This document shows, one piece after another, positions 1-7,008 of a stretch of DNA of 41,889 bases (position 1 is the stretch's first letter; the number at the start of each line of letters is the position of its first letter). The notes beneath the pieces were generated by a model. That model had not been told where the DNA came from. It did not search any database and saw nothing but the letters and a program-made list of their open reading frames with translations. This stretch comes from an uncultured Solirubrobacteraceae bacterium (lineage in GTDB: Bacteria > Actinomycetota > Thermoleophilia > Solirubrobacterales > Solirubrobacteraceae). Made by a program: the position numbers and the translations under genes. The DNA lies in NCBI GenBank assembly GCA_902806175.1, contig CADCVQ010000175.1, positions 1 through 41,889 of the forward strand, written 5' to 3'.

Positions 1-1
1 G

Positions 2-337
2 GTCTCGCGCGCGATCGCCGTCGCCGGCACCGCCACCGCCTCTGCCGCGATCGAGCTCGGCCTGGAGCCCTACGACCCGACGAAGGTCCACGGGCACACG
101 CTGACGCGCGCGACCACCGAGCAGATCCTCGAGCGGCTCATCCCGCTCACGAACGACGAGCGGCGCGCCATCAAGGGCCTGCATCCCGATCGCGCTCCGA
201 CGATCCTGGCGGGCGTCGCGATGCTGCTCGAGGTCTTCGCGGCGTTTGACCTCGAGCGCGTCGAGGTCTCAGAGCACGACATCCTGCGTGGCGCCGCATT
301 GCAGCTCGCCGGCCGTTCGGGCGGTGCGCCCGTCTAG
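2..337 (+). CDS. Ppx/GppA family phosphatase, C-terminal part (5' end outside the window)
   Basis: The frame is open from the left edge and ends at a TAG. It encodes the last 111 residues of an exopolyphosphatase/guanosine pentaphosphate phosphatase-like protein. The glycine-rich segment VAGTATASAA near the start matches the conserved 'GT(A/T)T' loop that lies between the two halves of the actin-like ATPase fold. The end, with ERVEVSEHDILRGAAL, matches the typical family C-terminus (v-Se-g-lReG). Family members hydrolyse polyphosphate or pppGpp in the cytoplasm. The N-terminal phosphate-binding residues lie outside the window, so Ppx and GppA activity cannot be separated. A structured RNA locus and its terminator follow directly on the same strand. 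Confidence 0.85.
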   Translation, partial: VSRAIAVAGTATASAAIELGLEPYDPTKVHGHTLTRATTEQILERLIPLTNDERRAIKGLHPDRAPTILAGVAMLLEVFAAFDLERVEVSEHDILRGAALQLAGRSGGAPV

Positions 338-399
338 TACAGCAGTGCGAATAGAGCGCGGACACATGATCTATTCAAGTTCGGCTGCGCGCGCGCCGA

Positions 400-405
400 T
401 ACTGT
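400..405 (+). promoter_or_regulatory. Candidate -10 element (TACTGT) for the structured RNA
   Basis: TACTGT fits the TANNNT hexamer seen before many genes in this window and would start transcription near 410-413, at the 5' edge of the hairpin-rich segment. The overlapping GATACT (398-403) is an alternative. TTCAAG at 374-379 is a weak possible -35. Confidence 0.35.
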
Positions 406-590
406 GGCTGCCGGCAACGGAAACCCAGTGGGGGACCGAGCCGGATATAGGTTCGAGCATGCCGTGTCTTCAGATCGGCGCCTCCCGCCGCTCGAACCGC
501 TCATACGGCTCGTCAGGAACGCACCCCCTGCTTCGTCCTGGCACAGCCGATACAGGAAGCCGCCCTTTCCCCTGGGGGCGGCTTCCGCCT
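406..590 (+). ncRNA. Candidate structured small RNA (6S-like long hairpin), orphan
   Basis: No credible protein frame occupies this intergenic stretch, but the plus strand folds into one long interrupted hairpin. Pairs visible by eye from outside in: GGCTG (406-410) with CAGCC (544-548), GGGGG (430-434) with CCCCC (524-528), GAGCCG (438-443) with CGGCTC (506-511), and a perfect 9-bp GGTTCGAGC (450-458) with GCTCGAACC (490-498). Unpaired asymmetric bubbles lie between the helices. An 11-bp terminator hairpin follows at once. The overall shape, about 150-180 nt as a rod with a central bubble and its own terminator, resembles 6S/Ms1-type RNAs that bind RNA polymerase. That identity is inference from shape only. 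It lies downstream of the ppx-like gene and convergent with the ThDP enzyme, so it could also be a long 3' UTR. The strand is chosen from the terminator. Confidence 0.45.
555..586 (+). terminator. Intrinsic terminator-like hairpin, 11-bp perfect stem
   Basis: GGAAGCCGCCC (555-565) pairs perfectly with GGGCGGCTTCC (576-586) around a 10-nt loop and is followed by GCCTTTAA. It ends the candidate RNA on the plus strand. It also lies 50 nt past the stop of the convergent ThDP enzyme gene and may act in both directions. Confidence 0.7.
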
Positions 591-636
591 TTAACCGGAT
601 CCACCAGGTTTACGCGGCGCCGCGCGCCGGCCAGGC

Positions 637-2289
637 TCAGGCGAGGTTCGAGCGCCGCGGGTAGGCGACGGACGGGTCCGTCAGCACGTTGACGAGCGCG
701 GGCGCCCCCGCCGCGAACGCCCGCTCGAGCGCCGGGCGCAGCTCGCCGGGCGCGCGCACGAGCTCGCCGTGACAGCCCAGCGCCTCGACGACGCTGTCGT
801 AGCGCGTCTGCGGCGTGAGCTGCGCCGCCACCGAGTAGCCGTAGATGAGCTCCATCGGGTGCTTCTCCAGGCCCCAGATGCCGTTGTTGCCCATGACGCC
901 GACGACAGCCACGCCGTGGCGCGCGAGCGTGTCGAACTCCATACCCGCAAAGCCGAAGGCGCCGTCTCCCAGCAGCAGCACGACCTGACGCTCCGGATGT
1001 GCGAGCTTCGCCGCAAGCGCGTAGCCGGGCCCGGACCCCAGGCACCCGAACGGCCCCGGGTCAAGCCAGCAGCCGGGCTCGTAGGAGTCGATCATCCGGC
1101 CCGCATAGGAGACGAAGTCGCCGCCGTCGCCGATCACGATCGCGTTGCGGTCAAGCTGCTGCGCGAGCTCGCCGTACACCCGCATCGGGTGAAGCGGGGC
1201 GCGGTCGTCGCGCAGCTGCTCGCGCTCGGCCGCGCGCGCCGCGTCCTCGGCGGCGCGCAGCGACGGGACCCACGACTGCTCCGACCCGGCGCCGGCGCCG
1301 GCGAGCGCCAGCGCGTGGAGCGTCTGGCTCACCACGCCGTACAGCTCGACGTCGGCGGCGCGCGCATGGCCGCGCGCGGGCTGCGCTCGATCGACCACGA
1401 CGATCGCGGTCTCGTCCCCGAAGGCGCCGCCGAAGCCGAGCCGGAAGTCCATCGGCGCGCCCACGACGAGCGCCACGTCGGCGCCCTTGAGCCCTGCCGA
1501 GCGCGCGCGAGAGAAGAAGAGCTCGTGGTCGGCGGGCACGCACCCGCGCGCCAGGCCGTTGAGGAAGACCGGGATCCGCAGCTCCTCGGCCAGCGCGCGC
1601 AGCGCCGTCTCTCCATGCCCCCAGTACAGGTCGGTGCCCGCCATGATCACCGGCCGCCGCGCGCCGCGCAGCAGCGCGATCGCGCGGTCCAGCGCCGCAC
1701 CGTCGGCCTGCGGACCGGCGGAGTGGCACGCGATCGCCACGACGTCGCCCTCCTCGGCGCCCTCGGAGAACACGACGTCCAGCGGGAAGTCGAGGAACGC
1801 GGGACCTCCGTGCGGTGTCGTCGCTGCGCCCAGCGCGGCGTCGATGAGCGACGGGATGTCCGACGTGCGCTGCGGCGTCGCCGCCAGCTTCGTCAGCGGC
1901 GCGACGAACGGCACGTGGTCGATCTCCTGCAGCGAGCCCTGCCCCCAGCGCAGCGCGGGTGCGCGGCCGCCGAGCACGAGCATCGGCGAGTGGTTCTGCT
2001 GCGCAGATGCGATCGCGCTGATCCCGTTCGTGACGCCGGGCCCGGCCGTCAGGGCCGCGACACCGGGGCGGCGCGTGACCTTCGCCCAGCCCTCGGCTGC
2101 GAACGCCGCGGTCTGCTCATGGCGCACGTCGACGATGTCGATGCCCTGCGCGCGACAGCCGTCGTAGATCGAGAACAGGTGGCCGCCGGAGAGCGTGAAC
2201 AGCTTCGTGATCCCGTGCGCGTTCAAGCGGCGCGCGACGAGATGGCCTCCGACGTATGCGCGCGCCTGCCTGGACGATTCGGTCGCCAT
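637..2289 (-). CDS. Thiamine diphosphate-dependent enzyme, acetolactate synthase / 2-hydroxyacyl-CoA lyase-like
   Basis: The 550-residue product has the three-domain layout of the ThDP decarboxylase family. The N-terminal Pyr domain carries the [15 protein letters not shown] segment with the catalytic Glu, then [13 protein letters not shown]. The C-terminal PP domain has the ThDP/Mg motif, starting [15 protein letters not shown] and ending in the NN pair of [11 protein letters not shown]. It probably cleaves or forms a C-C bond of a 2-oxo or 2-hydroxyacyl substrate in the cytoplasm. No small regulatory subunit gene is adjacent, so biosynthetic acetolactate synthase is less likely than a lyase, oxalyl-CoA decarboxylase-like or unknown member. 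ATG at 2289 has no ribosome binding site, but TAAAGT lies 9 nt upstream, suggesting a leaderless mRNA. An inverted repeat lies just beyond that hexamer. Confidence 0.85.
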   Translation of the reverse strand: MATESSRQARAYVGGHLVARRLNAHGITKLFTLSGGHLFSIYDGCRAQGIDIVDVRHEQTAAFAAEGWAKVTRRPGVAALTAGPGVTNGISAIASAQQNHSPMLVLGGRAPALRWGQGSLQEIDHVPFVAPLTKLAATPQRTSDIPSLIDAALGAATTPHGGPAFLDFPLDVVFSEGAEEGDVVAIACHSAGPQADGAALDRAIALLRGARRPVIMAGTDLYWGHGETALRALAEELRIPVFLNGLARGCVPADHELFFSRARSAGLKGADVALVVGAPMDFRLGFGGAFGDETAIVVVDRAQPARGHARAADVELYGVVSQTLHALALAGAGAGSEQSWVPSLRAAEDAARAAEREQLRDDRAPLHPMRVYGELAQQLDRNAIVIGDGGDFVSYAGRMIDSYEPGCWLDPGPFGCLGSGPGYALAAKLAHPERQVVLLLGDGAFGFAGMEFDTLARHGVAVVGVMGNNGIWGLEKHPMELIYGYSVAAQLTPQTRYDSVVEALGCHGELVRAPGELRPALERAFAAGAPALVNVLTDPSVAYPRRSNLA

Positions 2290-2298
2290 CGCGCGGCG

Positions 2299-2304
2299 AC
2301 TTTA
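2299..2304 (-). promoter_or_regulatory. -10 element TAAAGT of the ThDP enzyme gene
   Basis: The hexamer is nine bases from the ATG at 2289, which puts the transcription start at or next to the start codon. Confidence 0.5.
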
Positions 2305-2308
2305 TCAG

Positions 2309-2324
2309 TGAACACAAACGTTCA
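2309..2324. promoter_or_regulatory. Candidate operator, TGAAC-N6-GTTCA inverted repeat
   Basis: A perfect 5+6+5 inverted repeat sits 4 bp upstream of the TAAAGT hexamer, in the spacer between the -10 and where a -35 would be. That is a typical repressor position. The regulator is unknown. The spacing of six differs from the N4 SOS box. Confidence 0.4.
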
Positions 2325-2362
2325 GCTGGAGCGGCTTCAGCACCTGCCAGCGGCGTGCGCGC

Positions 2363-2983
2363 TCAGACTGCAGCGCGCGCGGCGGCGGCGGCCTCCAGTA
2401 GCCGGTCCTCGCCACAGAAGAGCGTCCGCCCGACGCGCAGCGCCGGCAGCCGCACGGCGCCCGCGGCGAGCAGCAGCCGTCCGGCGTCCTCGATCGCGCC
2501 GTCGCGGCCGACGTCGCGCGCCGCAGCGAGCGTCTCACGCAGGCCGATCCCGGCGGCGGCCGCCGCCTCCGCGAGGATCTCCGGGTCGTCGATGTCAAAG
2601 CCGCCGCAGAAGGCCAGCCGCGACGCCGCGAGCACGAACGCCGACCCGCAGCCGCGCTCGGCTGCCAGCGACGCGACCCGCATCGCCTCGCGCACGGCAT
2701 GCAGCGGCTCCTCGGGCCAGACGAACGGCAGCCCGAGCAGCAGCGCACGATCGGACACCACACGCATCTCCTGCTCGGTGAGCTGTGTCGCGTGCAGCGC
2801 GTCGGCGGATGCCGGCAGCCACTCCAGCCGCGCGAACAGCCGGTCGGCGCGCTCGGCGGCGAGGTACGTGTGGGGCGACCCGAGGTCGAAGAACAGCGTG
2901 GCGCGCGGCCGGGCACCGCGTGGGGCGCCGACCCTGCTGCGGCGCGCGAGACGGCGCTCCTGCAATGAGATGACGGTGCCCAT
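2363..2983 (-). CDS. DsbA-family thioredoxin-fold protein, 2-hydroxychromene-2-carboxylate isomerase-like
   Basis: The 206-residue protein begins its fold with LFFDLGSPHTYLAAERA (about residues 30-46), the HCCA-isomerase/DsbA-like first strand and helix ('fDf.SPysYLA'). It ends with LPALRVGRTLFCGEDRL, matching the family's closing cis-Pro and G-x-F-x-G-x-D segment. It lacks the CxxC of true disulfide oxidoreductases: the position after the first strand reads SPHT. A glutathione- or mycothiol-type isomerase/transferase role is therefore more likely than disulfide formation. The middle region is Ala/Arg-rich and divergent, so the substrate is unknown. It is divergent from the HxlR regulator and shares an intergenic region with an inverted repeat, which suggests control by that regulator. 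Confidence 0.7.
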   Translation of the reverse strand: MGTVISLQERRLARRSRVGAPRGARPRATLFFDLGSPHTYLAAERADRLFARLEWLPASADALHATQLTEQEMRVVSDRALLLGLPFVWPEEPLHAVREAMRVASLAAERGCGSAFVLAASRLAFCGGFDIDDPEILAEAAAAAGIGLRETLAAARDVGRDGAIEDAGRLLLAAGAVRLPALRVGRTLFCGEDRLLEAAAAARAAV

Positions 2984-3021
2984 CGCAGTACATAACGGAC
3001 GGCGCGGTCGAAACCTGCGGG

Positions 3022-3037
3022 AACCTTCGCATAGGTT
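3022..3037. promoter_or_regulatory. Candidate operator, AACCT-N6-AGGTT inverted repeat
   Basis: A perfect 5+6+5 inverted repeat lies between the divergent DsbA-like and HxlR genes. It is flanked by GGAAC and GTTCC, which extend the dyad loosely. Its position suits autoregulation by the adjacent MarR/HxlR-type protein. Confidence 0.45.
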
Positions 3038-3150
3038 TTCGTTCCGAAAGGGTCCATCAACAGGCGCACCCCCTTCCGGTGCGTGGGTGCACGACTAATC
3101 TGCGAAACGGTCCGCAGGAGCGCCACGCCGCTGCCGACATCCGACATCTC

Positions 3151-3834
3151 ATGCCAGCCACGCCACCCCCGAAGCGCCATCCCTACCACCAGTGGGCGCC
3201 CGACGCCCGCGCCCTCGACCTCGTCGGAGACAAGTGGACGCTGCTCATCGTGCGCGATCTGGCGCCGGGGCCCAGGCGATTCGTGGAGCTTCAGCGCGTG
3301 CTGCCCGGAATCTCCACCGAGCAACTGCGCTCGCGCCTGAACCGCATGGTCGCGGACGGCCTGCTGACGCGCCAGCGCTACCGCGAGGTCCCGCCGCGCG
3401 TCGACTACGAGCTCACGCAGCGCTCGCGCGCACTGCTGCCCGTGCTCGGGGCGCTTGCGCGCTGGGGCTATGACTGGGCCTGGACGGCGCCCCGCGACGG
3501 GGAGGCGATCGACATCGGCGCGATCCTGCGCGTCGCGCCCGGGCTCGTCAACGCGCCCCACGCCCTGTCGGGCACGGCACAACTCGCCGTCGCGCGTCCG
3601 GACGGCAGCACGCGCACCTACGCGATCACCGTCAAGCGCGGAGCGACGACGATCGCCGAGCAGGATGCGCCCGACGCCGGCGCCCGCATCGCCGGCAGCG
3701 AAGCCGACTGGATCGACGCGCTCGGGCCCGAGGCAGACCGCGGCGCGCTCAGCATCACGGGCGACGAGCGCCTCGCCAAGGTCGTGCTCGACGGCGTCTG
3801 CGCGAGTGCCGCGCGCGGCGTGCGCGCCGCATAG
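3151..3834 (+). CDS. HxlR-family winged-helix transcriptional regulator with C-terminal SCP2-like domain
   Basis: Of 227 residues, about 1-110 form the HxlR winged helix. LVGDKWTLLIVRDLAPGPRRF is the family's first helix, followed by the recognition region LPGISTEQLRSRL and the wing around YELTQRS. Residues from about 120 to the end (RVAPGLVNAP..., GDERLAKVVLDG) resemble the sterol-carrier/SCP2-like C-terminal extension of a known HxlR subgroup. It probably represses or activates the divergent DsbA-like gene and itself. The ATG at 3151 is chosen because an upstream GTG at 3079 would add residues before the domain and overlap a possible -10 (TAATCT, 3096-3101). No ribosome binding site is evident, so the start is not certain. 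Confidence 0.8.
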   Translation: MPATPPPKRHPYHQWAPDARALDLVGDKWTLLIVRDLAPGPRRFVELQRVLPGISTEQLRSRLNRMVADGLLTRQRYREVPPRVDYELTQRSRALLPVLGALARWGYDWAWTAPRDGEAIDIGAILRVAPGLVNAPHALSGTAQLAVARPDGSTRTYAITVKRGATTIAEQDAPDAGARIAGSEADWIDALGPEADRGALSITGDERLAKVVLDGVCASAARGVRAA

Positions 3835-3885
3835 CGTCCCGCCAGAGTTCCGTGAGAAAGCGCAACGCGGGTCCGGCCGCCGGGT

Positions 3886-3891
3886 TAGGCT
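3886..3891 (+). promoter_or_regulatory. Candidate -10 element TAGGCT of the secreted glycosidase gene
   Basis: TAGGCT lies 64 nt before the GTG start. This gene would have a real leader, consistent with its visible ribosome binding site. Confidence 0.4.
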
Positions 3892-3955
3892 CCAGAACTC
3901 GCCCGTTCGTGCCGATGTGGTCTTAGAACCCCCGCTGAAAGGAAGCGACCCTCTC

Positions 3956-4927
3956 GTGAACCGCCGTTTGCTCCCCATGCTGCTCATCGCCCTCGGGCTC
4001 GTCGTCGCCGGTCCGGTGTCGACGTCGGCAGCGAAGATCAAGGTCGCCGTCGGCATCGGCGACCAGAGTCCCGCGATGTTCGCCGACGCCAACTGGAAGG
4101 CGCTGAACATCAAGAAGACGCGCTACTTCATCGAGTGGAACGCGATCGACCAGCCCGACCAGCTCGCGTCCGCCGATGAGTTCGTCGGTGCCGCCCGCGC
4201 GGCGGGCGTGAAGGTGTTCATGCACATCTCTACCGATGACATCAACTCCATCCCGCGCCGCCCGTTGCCGAGCAACTCGAGCTACAAGACGAAGGTCAAG
4301 GCGCTCGTCCAGCGCTACAAGCCCATGGGCGTCAGCGAGTGGGGCGTCTGGAACGAGGCCAACCACAAGTCCCAGCCGACGGCGCGCAACCCCAAGCGCG
4401 CCGCCCAGTTCTTCAAGAGTTTCAAGAGCGTCTGCAAGAACTGCAAGATCGTCGCGCTCGACGTGCTCGACCAGTCTGGCGTGGAGCGGTACATCGCCAG
4501 CTGGATGAAGGCGGCCGGTTCCGCGGGCCGCAGCGCGAAGGTCATCGGGATCCACAACTACTCCCAGGTCAACCGCCGCATCACGGCCAAGAAGGCGAGC
4601 AACAAGTACCCCGGCACGGCCCGCATCATCAAGGCGGTCCGCAAGAAGAACAAGCGGGCGAAGTTCTGGTACACGGAGACCGGCGGCCTCGCGAGCTTCG
4701 GCAGGGCGTTCCGCTGCGACCTCGGCCGCCAGGCCAGCCGCACGAAGTTCATGTTCGACATGATCAAGACCTACGACAGAGACGTCGAGCGCCTCTACAG
4801 CTACAACTGGTTCGGCACGACGCCCGCACGCTGCAACGGCTTTGACGCCGGCCTCGTCGACGCCGACGGCGCGGCCCGCCCCGCCTACGCGGCGTTCAAG
4901 AAGGGCCTGAGGAACACCGGCAGGTAA
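3956..4927 (+). CDS. Secreted glycoside hydrolase, clan GH-A-like TIM barrel
   Basis: The start is a GTG preceded by AGGAAG at about 9 nt spacing. The 323-residue product opens with a signal peptide: basic NRR, a hydrophobic stretch LLIALGLVVAG, then an Ala-rich cleavage region near residue 22. The remainder looks like a compact TIM barrel. WGVWNEAN (about residues 127-134) is the typical 'NE' of clan GH-A with the acid/base Glu, and FWYTETGG (about 238-245) supplies the nucleophile Glu on a later strand. It is related to the GH5/GH39-like superfamily; the exact family and sugar are unknown. It probably acts outside the membrane on polysaccharide. The gene stands alone, between the HxlR regulator and tRNA-Leu. 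Confidence 0.75.
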   Translation: MNRRLLPMLLIALGLVVAGPVSTSAAKIKVAVGIGDQSPAMFADANWKALNIKKTRYFIEWNAIDQPDQLASADEFVGAARAAGVKVFMHISTDDINSIPRRPLPSNSSYKTKVKALVQRYKPMGVSEWGVWNEANHKSQPTARNPKRAAQFFKSFKSVCKNCKIVALDVLDQSGVERYIASWMKAAGSAGRSAKVIGIHNYSQVNRRITAKKASNKYPGTARIIKAVRKKNKRAKFWYTETGGLASFGRAFRCDLGRQASRTKFMFDMIKTYDRDVERLYSYNWFGTTPARCNGFDAGLVDADGAARPAYAAFKKGLRNTGR

Positions 4928-4951
4928 CGGCTGCGCTTCCGGGCGCGCGCG

Positions 4952-4957
4952 TAGGAT
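4952..4957 (+). promoter_or_regulatory. -10 element TAGGAT for tRNA-Leu
   Basis: TAGGAT ends 10 nt before the mature tRNA 5' end, a normal distance for a tRNA gene with a very short 5' leader. Confidence 0.5.
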
Positions 4958-4967
4958 TTGCGCGCGC

Positions 4968-5051
4968 GCCCGGGTAGCCGAACGGCATAGGCAGGCGGTC
5001 TTAAAAACCGCTGCTCGCAAGAGCGTGCGGGTTCGAATCCCGCCCCGGGCA
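4968..5051 (+). tRNA. tRNA-Leu(UAA)
   Basis: The acceptor strands GCCCGGG (4968-4974) and CCCGGGC (5044-5050) pair perfectly, with discriminator A. The anticodon stem GCGGT/ACCGC encloses CTTAAAA, giving anticodon TAA. The long variable arm GCTC-GCAA-GAGC and the T arm GCGGG-TTCGAAT-CCCGC complete a class II tRNA of 84 nt. CCA is not encoded. It reads UUA (and UUG by wobble), the rarest leucine codon in such GC-rich genomes, as bldA does in Streptomyces. Confidence 0.97.
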
Positions 5052-5090
5052 TCCTCACCGCATCCTCACGAAGCGCGACCGCCGGGCCGC

Positions 5091-5096
5091 TAGGCT
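5091..5096 (+). promoter_or_regulatory. Candidate -10 element TAGGCT of the sigma factor gene
   Basis: It lies 66 nt before the ATG. The leader between them can form two mutually exclusive small hairpins that share bases 5118-5119: CCGAG/CTCGG at 5106-5119, and GGAAC/GTTCC at 5118-5144. Confidence 0.35.
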
Positions 5097-5162
5097 GAGC
5101 GCTGGCCGAGAAACCTCGGAACTTCGCGCCGCGCGCGGGGTTCCAACCGACCAACGGCACGA

Positions 5163-6656
5163 ATGCCCACCCCCAACTCCGTGGAAGCCACAGCTCTCAG
5201 ATCAGCCACAGTCGGCGTGCGGGGCCCAACGCCGCTGCTTCGCCTGCAATCCGACGAGCGCCTGATCGCGCTCGTGCGGCGCGGCAACCACGCCGCGTTC
5301 GAGATGCTCGTGTCGCGCTACCAGGCGCGCCTGCTGGCCTTCTGCCGACACATGCTCGGGTCGCGCGAGGATGCAGAGGACGTCCTGCAGGAGGTCTTTG
5401 CCGCGTCGTTCAACGCGATCCTCGCCGACGACCGGCCGATCAACGTGCGCCCGTGGCTGTACCGCATCGCGCGCAACCGCTCGTTGAACCACCTGCGCCG
5501 CGTGCAGCCGATCGGCGTCGACTCGATGGACGTACACCTCTCCGAGGGCGGCGTCACGACCGCCGACAAGGTGCACAAGCGCGAGGACTTCCGCCTGCTC
5601 GTCGGCGACGTGCAGGAACTGCCCGAGACCCAGAAGACGGCGCTGCTGCTGCGCGAGATCGACGCGCTGTCCTACGAGCAGATCGCCGAGGCGATGGAGA
5701 CAACGATCCCGTCGGTGAAGTCGCTGCTCGTGCGCGCGCGCGTGTCGCTCGCCGAGGCCGCCGAGGCGCGCACCCTGAGCTGCGAGCAGGTGCGCGAGGA
5801 GCTCGGCGAGGTCGCCGAGGGCCTGCAACGCTCAACGGCTCCGGCCCGGCGCCACGTGCGCGGCTGCGAGCGCTGCCAGGGCTTCAAGTCCCAGCTGCGC
5901 ACGACGAACAAGGCGCTGGCCGCCGTGTTTCCCGTCGCGCCGCTGCTGCTGCTCAAGAAGGCGCTGCTGACGCAGTTCGGCATGTCCGCCTCGGCGGGCG
6001 CCGGCGGCGCCGCCGGCGCCGCGGCGGCGACGGTCGCCGCCACGGGCGGCACCTCGGCGATGTCGGCCGGCATCAGCACGATCGCCACGAAGACCGCCGC
6101 CACGCTGGCCGCCGCCGCGATCGTCACGGCGGGCGCCGTCGAGGTCAAGCACGTGCAGACGAAGTCCGCGCCGCGCGCCGCCGCCTCGGCGACGGCCGCG
6201 CCCGCGCCCGCGGCGCCGGTCGCTCCCGAGGTCGTCGCGGCTGCCCAGCAGCCGACCGCCGCCGCAGCGGCCAAGCCCGCGCCCGCCGACGCCGACGATG
6301 ACGACGACAAGGCGACGAAGCCCGCCGCGTCCGCGCCCGTCGCCGATTCGAAGGCCGCCGCCGAGCCAGTGAAGACCGCCGGCGCGAACGCGACTACGGT
6401 CCCGGCCAAGAGCCCGGCCGAGACCGCGACGCCGACCGCTCCCGTCCAGGGCGTGACGGAGACGACGACGCTCAGCCAGAAGCCCGGGCCTCCCGCGCAG
6501 ACCGGTGGCGCCGCGGCGCCGCACGAGCCCGTCACGGCGCCCGTCGCCGCTGCGCAGACGCCGGTGGCTGCCGTCGCGCCGCCGGCGCCGGCGGAGCCCA
6601 ATCCGGATGCGACAGCGGCCGCTCCGGGCACCGGCGGCATGCCGCTGCGCCCCTAG
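5163..6656 (+). CDS. ECF-type sigma factor fused to a zinc anti-sigma-like domain, one membrane span and an Ala/Pro-rich tail
   Basis: Of 497 residues, about 30-105 are sigma region 2 (AFEMLVSRYQARLLAFCRHM, then EDAEDVLQEVF and the PWLYRIARN segment). About 150-205 are region 4 (ELPETQKTALLLREIDALSY, then PSVKSLLVRAR). Directly after comes LSCEQVREELG and then RHVRGCERC (about 230-238), the H-x3-C-x2-C signature of zinc-binding anti-sigma (ZAS/zf-HC2) domains. A hydrophobic stretch near 310-327 could span the membrane. The last 170 residues are Ala/Pro/Thr-rich and probably extracytoplasmic. Sigma and anti-sigma are usually separate neighbouring genes; here no separate anti-sigma gene is adjacent, so this single chain may be a self-inhibited, membrane-tethered sigma factor. 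The gene stands alone after tRNA-Leu and converges with csaA. Confidence 0.85.
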   Translation: MPTPNSVEATALRSATVGVRGPTPLLRLQSDERLIALVRRGNHAAFEMLVSRYQARLLAFCRHMLGSREDAEDVLQEVFAASFNAILADDRPINVRPWLYRIARNRSLNHLRRVQPIGVDSMDVHLSEGGVTTADKVHKREDFRLLVGDVQELPETQKTALLLREIDALSYEQIAEAMETTIPSVKSLLVRARVSLAEAAEARTLSCEQVREELGEVAEGLQRSTAPARRHVRGCERCQGFKSQLRTTNKALAAVFPVAPLLLLKKALLTQFGMSASAGAGGAAGAAAATVAATGGTSAMSAGISTIATKTAATLAAAAIVTAGAVEVKHVQTKSAPRAAASATAAPAPAAPVAPEVVAAAQQPTAAAAAKPAPADADDDDDKATKPAASAPVADSKAAAEPVKTAGANATTVPAKSPAETATPTAPVQGVTETTTLSQKPGPPAQTGGAAAPHEPVTAPVAAAQTPVAAVAPPAPAEPNPDATAAAPGTGGMPLRP

Positions 6657-6659
6657 CGT

Positions 6660-6677
6660 CCAGGCGGCTTAGCCTGG
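6660..6677. terminator. Hairpin between convergent genes
   Basis: CCAGGC (6660-6665) pairs with GCCTGG (6672-6677). It occupies nearly all of the 22 bp between the stops of the sigma factor gene and csaA. The stem is short and has no T tract, so the terminator call is tentative. Confidence 0.35.
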
Positions 6678-6678
6678 C

Positions 6679-7008
6679 TCAGGCGACCCGATCGCCCGGC
6701 TGCGAGCCCTCGTCGGGCTCGAGCAGCAGCACCGGATGCTCGTCGGCGACGGCCCCGAGCACGAGCACCTCGGAACGCACCGGCCCGATCTGGCGCGGCG
6801 GGAAGTTCACGACAGCGACGACGAGGCGGCCCTCCAGCTGCTCGCGCGCGTAGTTCGTGATCTGCGCCGACGAGCGCTTCTCGCCGATCTCTGGGCCGAA
6901 GTCGATGCGCAGCTTCCACGCCGGCTTTCGCGCCTCGGGGAAGTCCTCGACGGCGACGATCCTGCCGACGCGCATGTCGACCTTCTCGAAGTCCTGCCAG
7001 TCGATCAC
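6679..7008 (-). CDS. csaA: CsaA-like tRNA-binding domain protein
   Basis: The 109-residue length is that of the CsaA/Trbp111 family, a single OB-fold that dimerises and binds structured RNA; Bacillus CsaA also has export-chaperone activity. It opens with DWQDFEKVDMRVGRIV, the family's typical 'F.kvdiRvG.I', and continues with EARKPAWKLRIDFG, SSAQIT and VVAVVNFPPRQIG. The start is a GTG at 7008, supported by GAGGA in the upstream GGGAGGAACGGC. It overlaps the TGA of the previous gene by 4 nt, so it is translationally coupled as the last gene of a five-gene operon. Confidence 0.93.
   Translation of the reverse strand: MIDWQDFEKVDMRVGRIVAVEDFPEARKPAWKLRIDFGPEIGEKRSSAQITNYAREQLEGRLVVAVVNFPPRQIGPVRSEVLVLGAVADEHPVLLLEPDEGSQPGDRVA

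Noticed and set aside
446-462. A GGTTCGAGC segment resembling a tRNA T arm
   Set aside because: No acceptor, D or anticodon arm can be built around it; it pairs instead with 490-498 in the long hairpin.
406-590. SRP RNA, RNase P RNA or tmRNA at the left-edge RNA locus
   Set aside because: The conserved SRP domain IV sequence, RNase P core motifs and the tRNA-like domain of tmRNA are not seen on either strand.
769-2781. A 670-codon open frame on the plus strand antisense to the ThDP enzyme
   Set aside because: It mirrors the real gene, is Arg-rich with no fold landmarks, and results from the lack of stop codons in GC-rich antisense frames.
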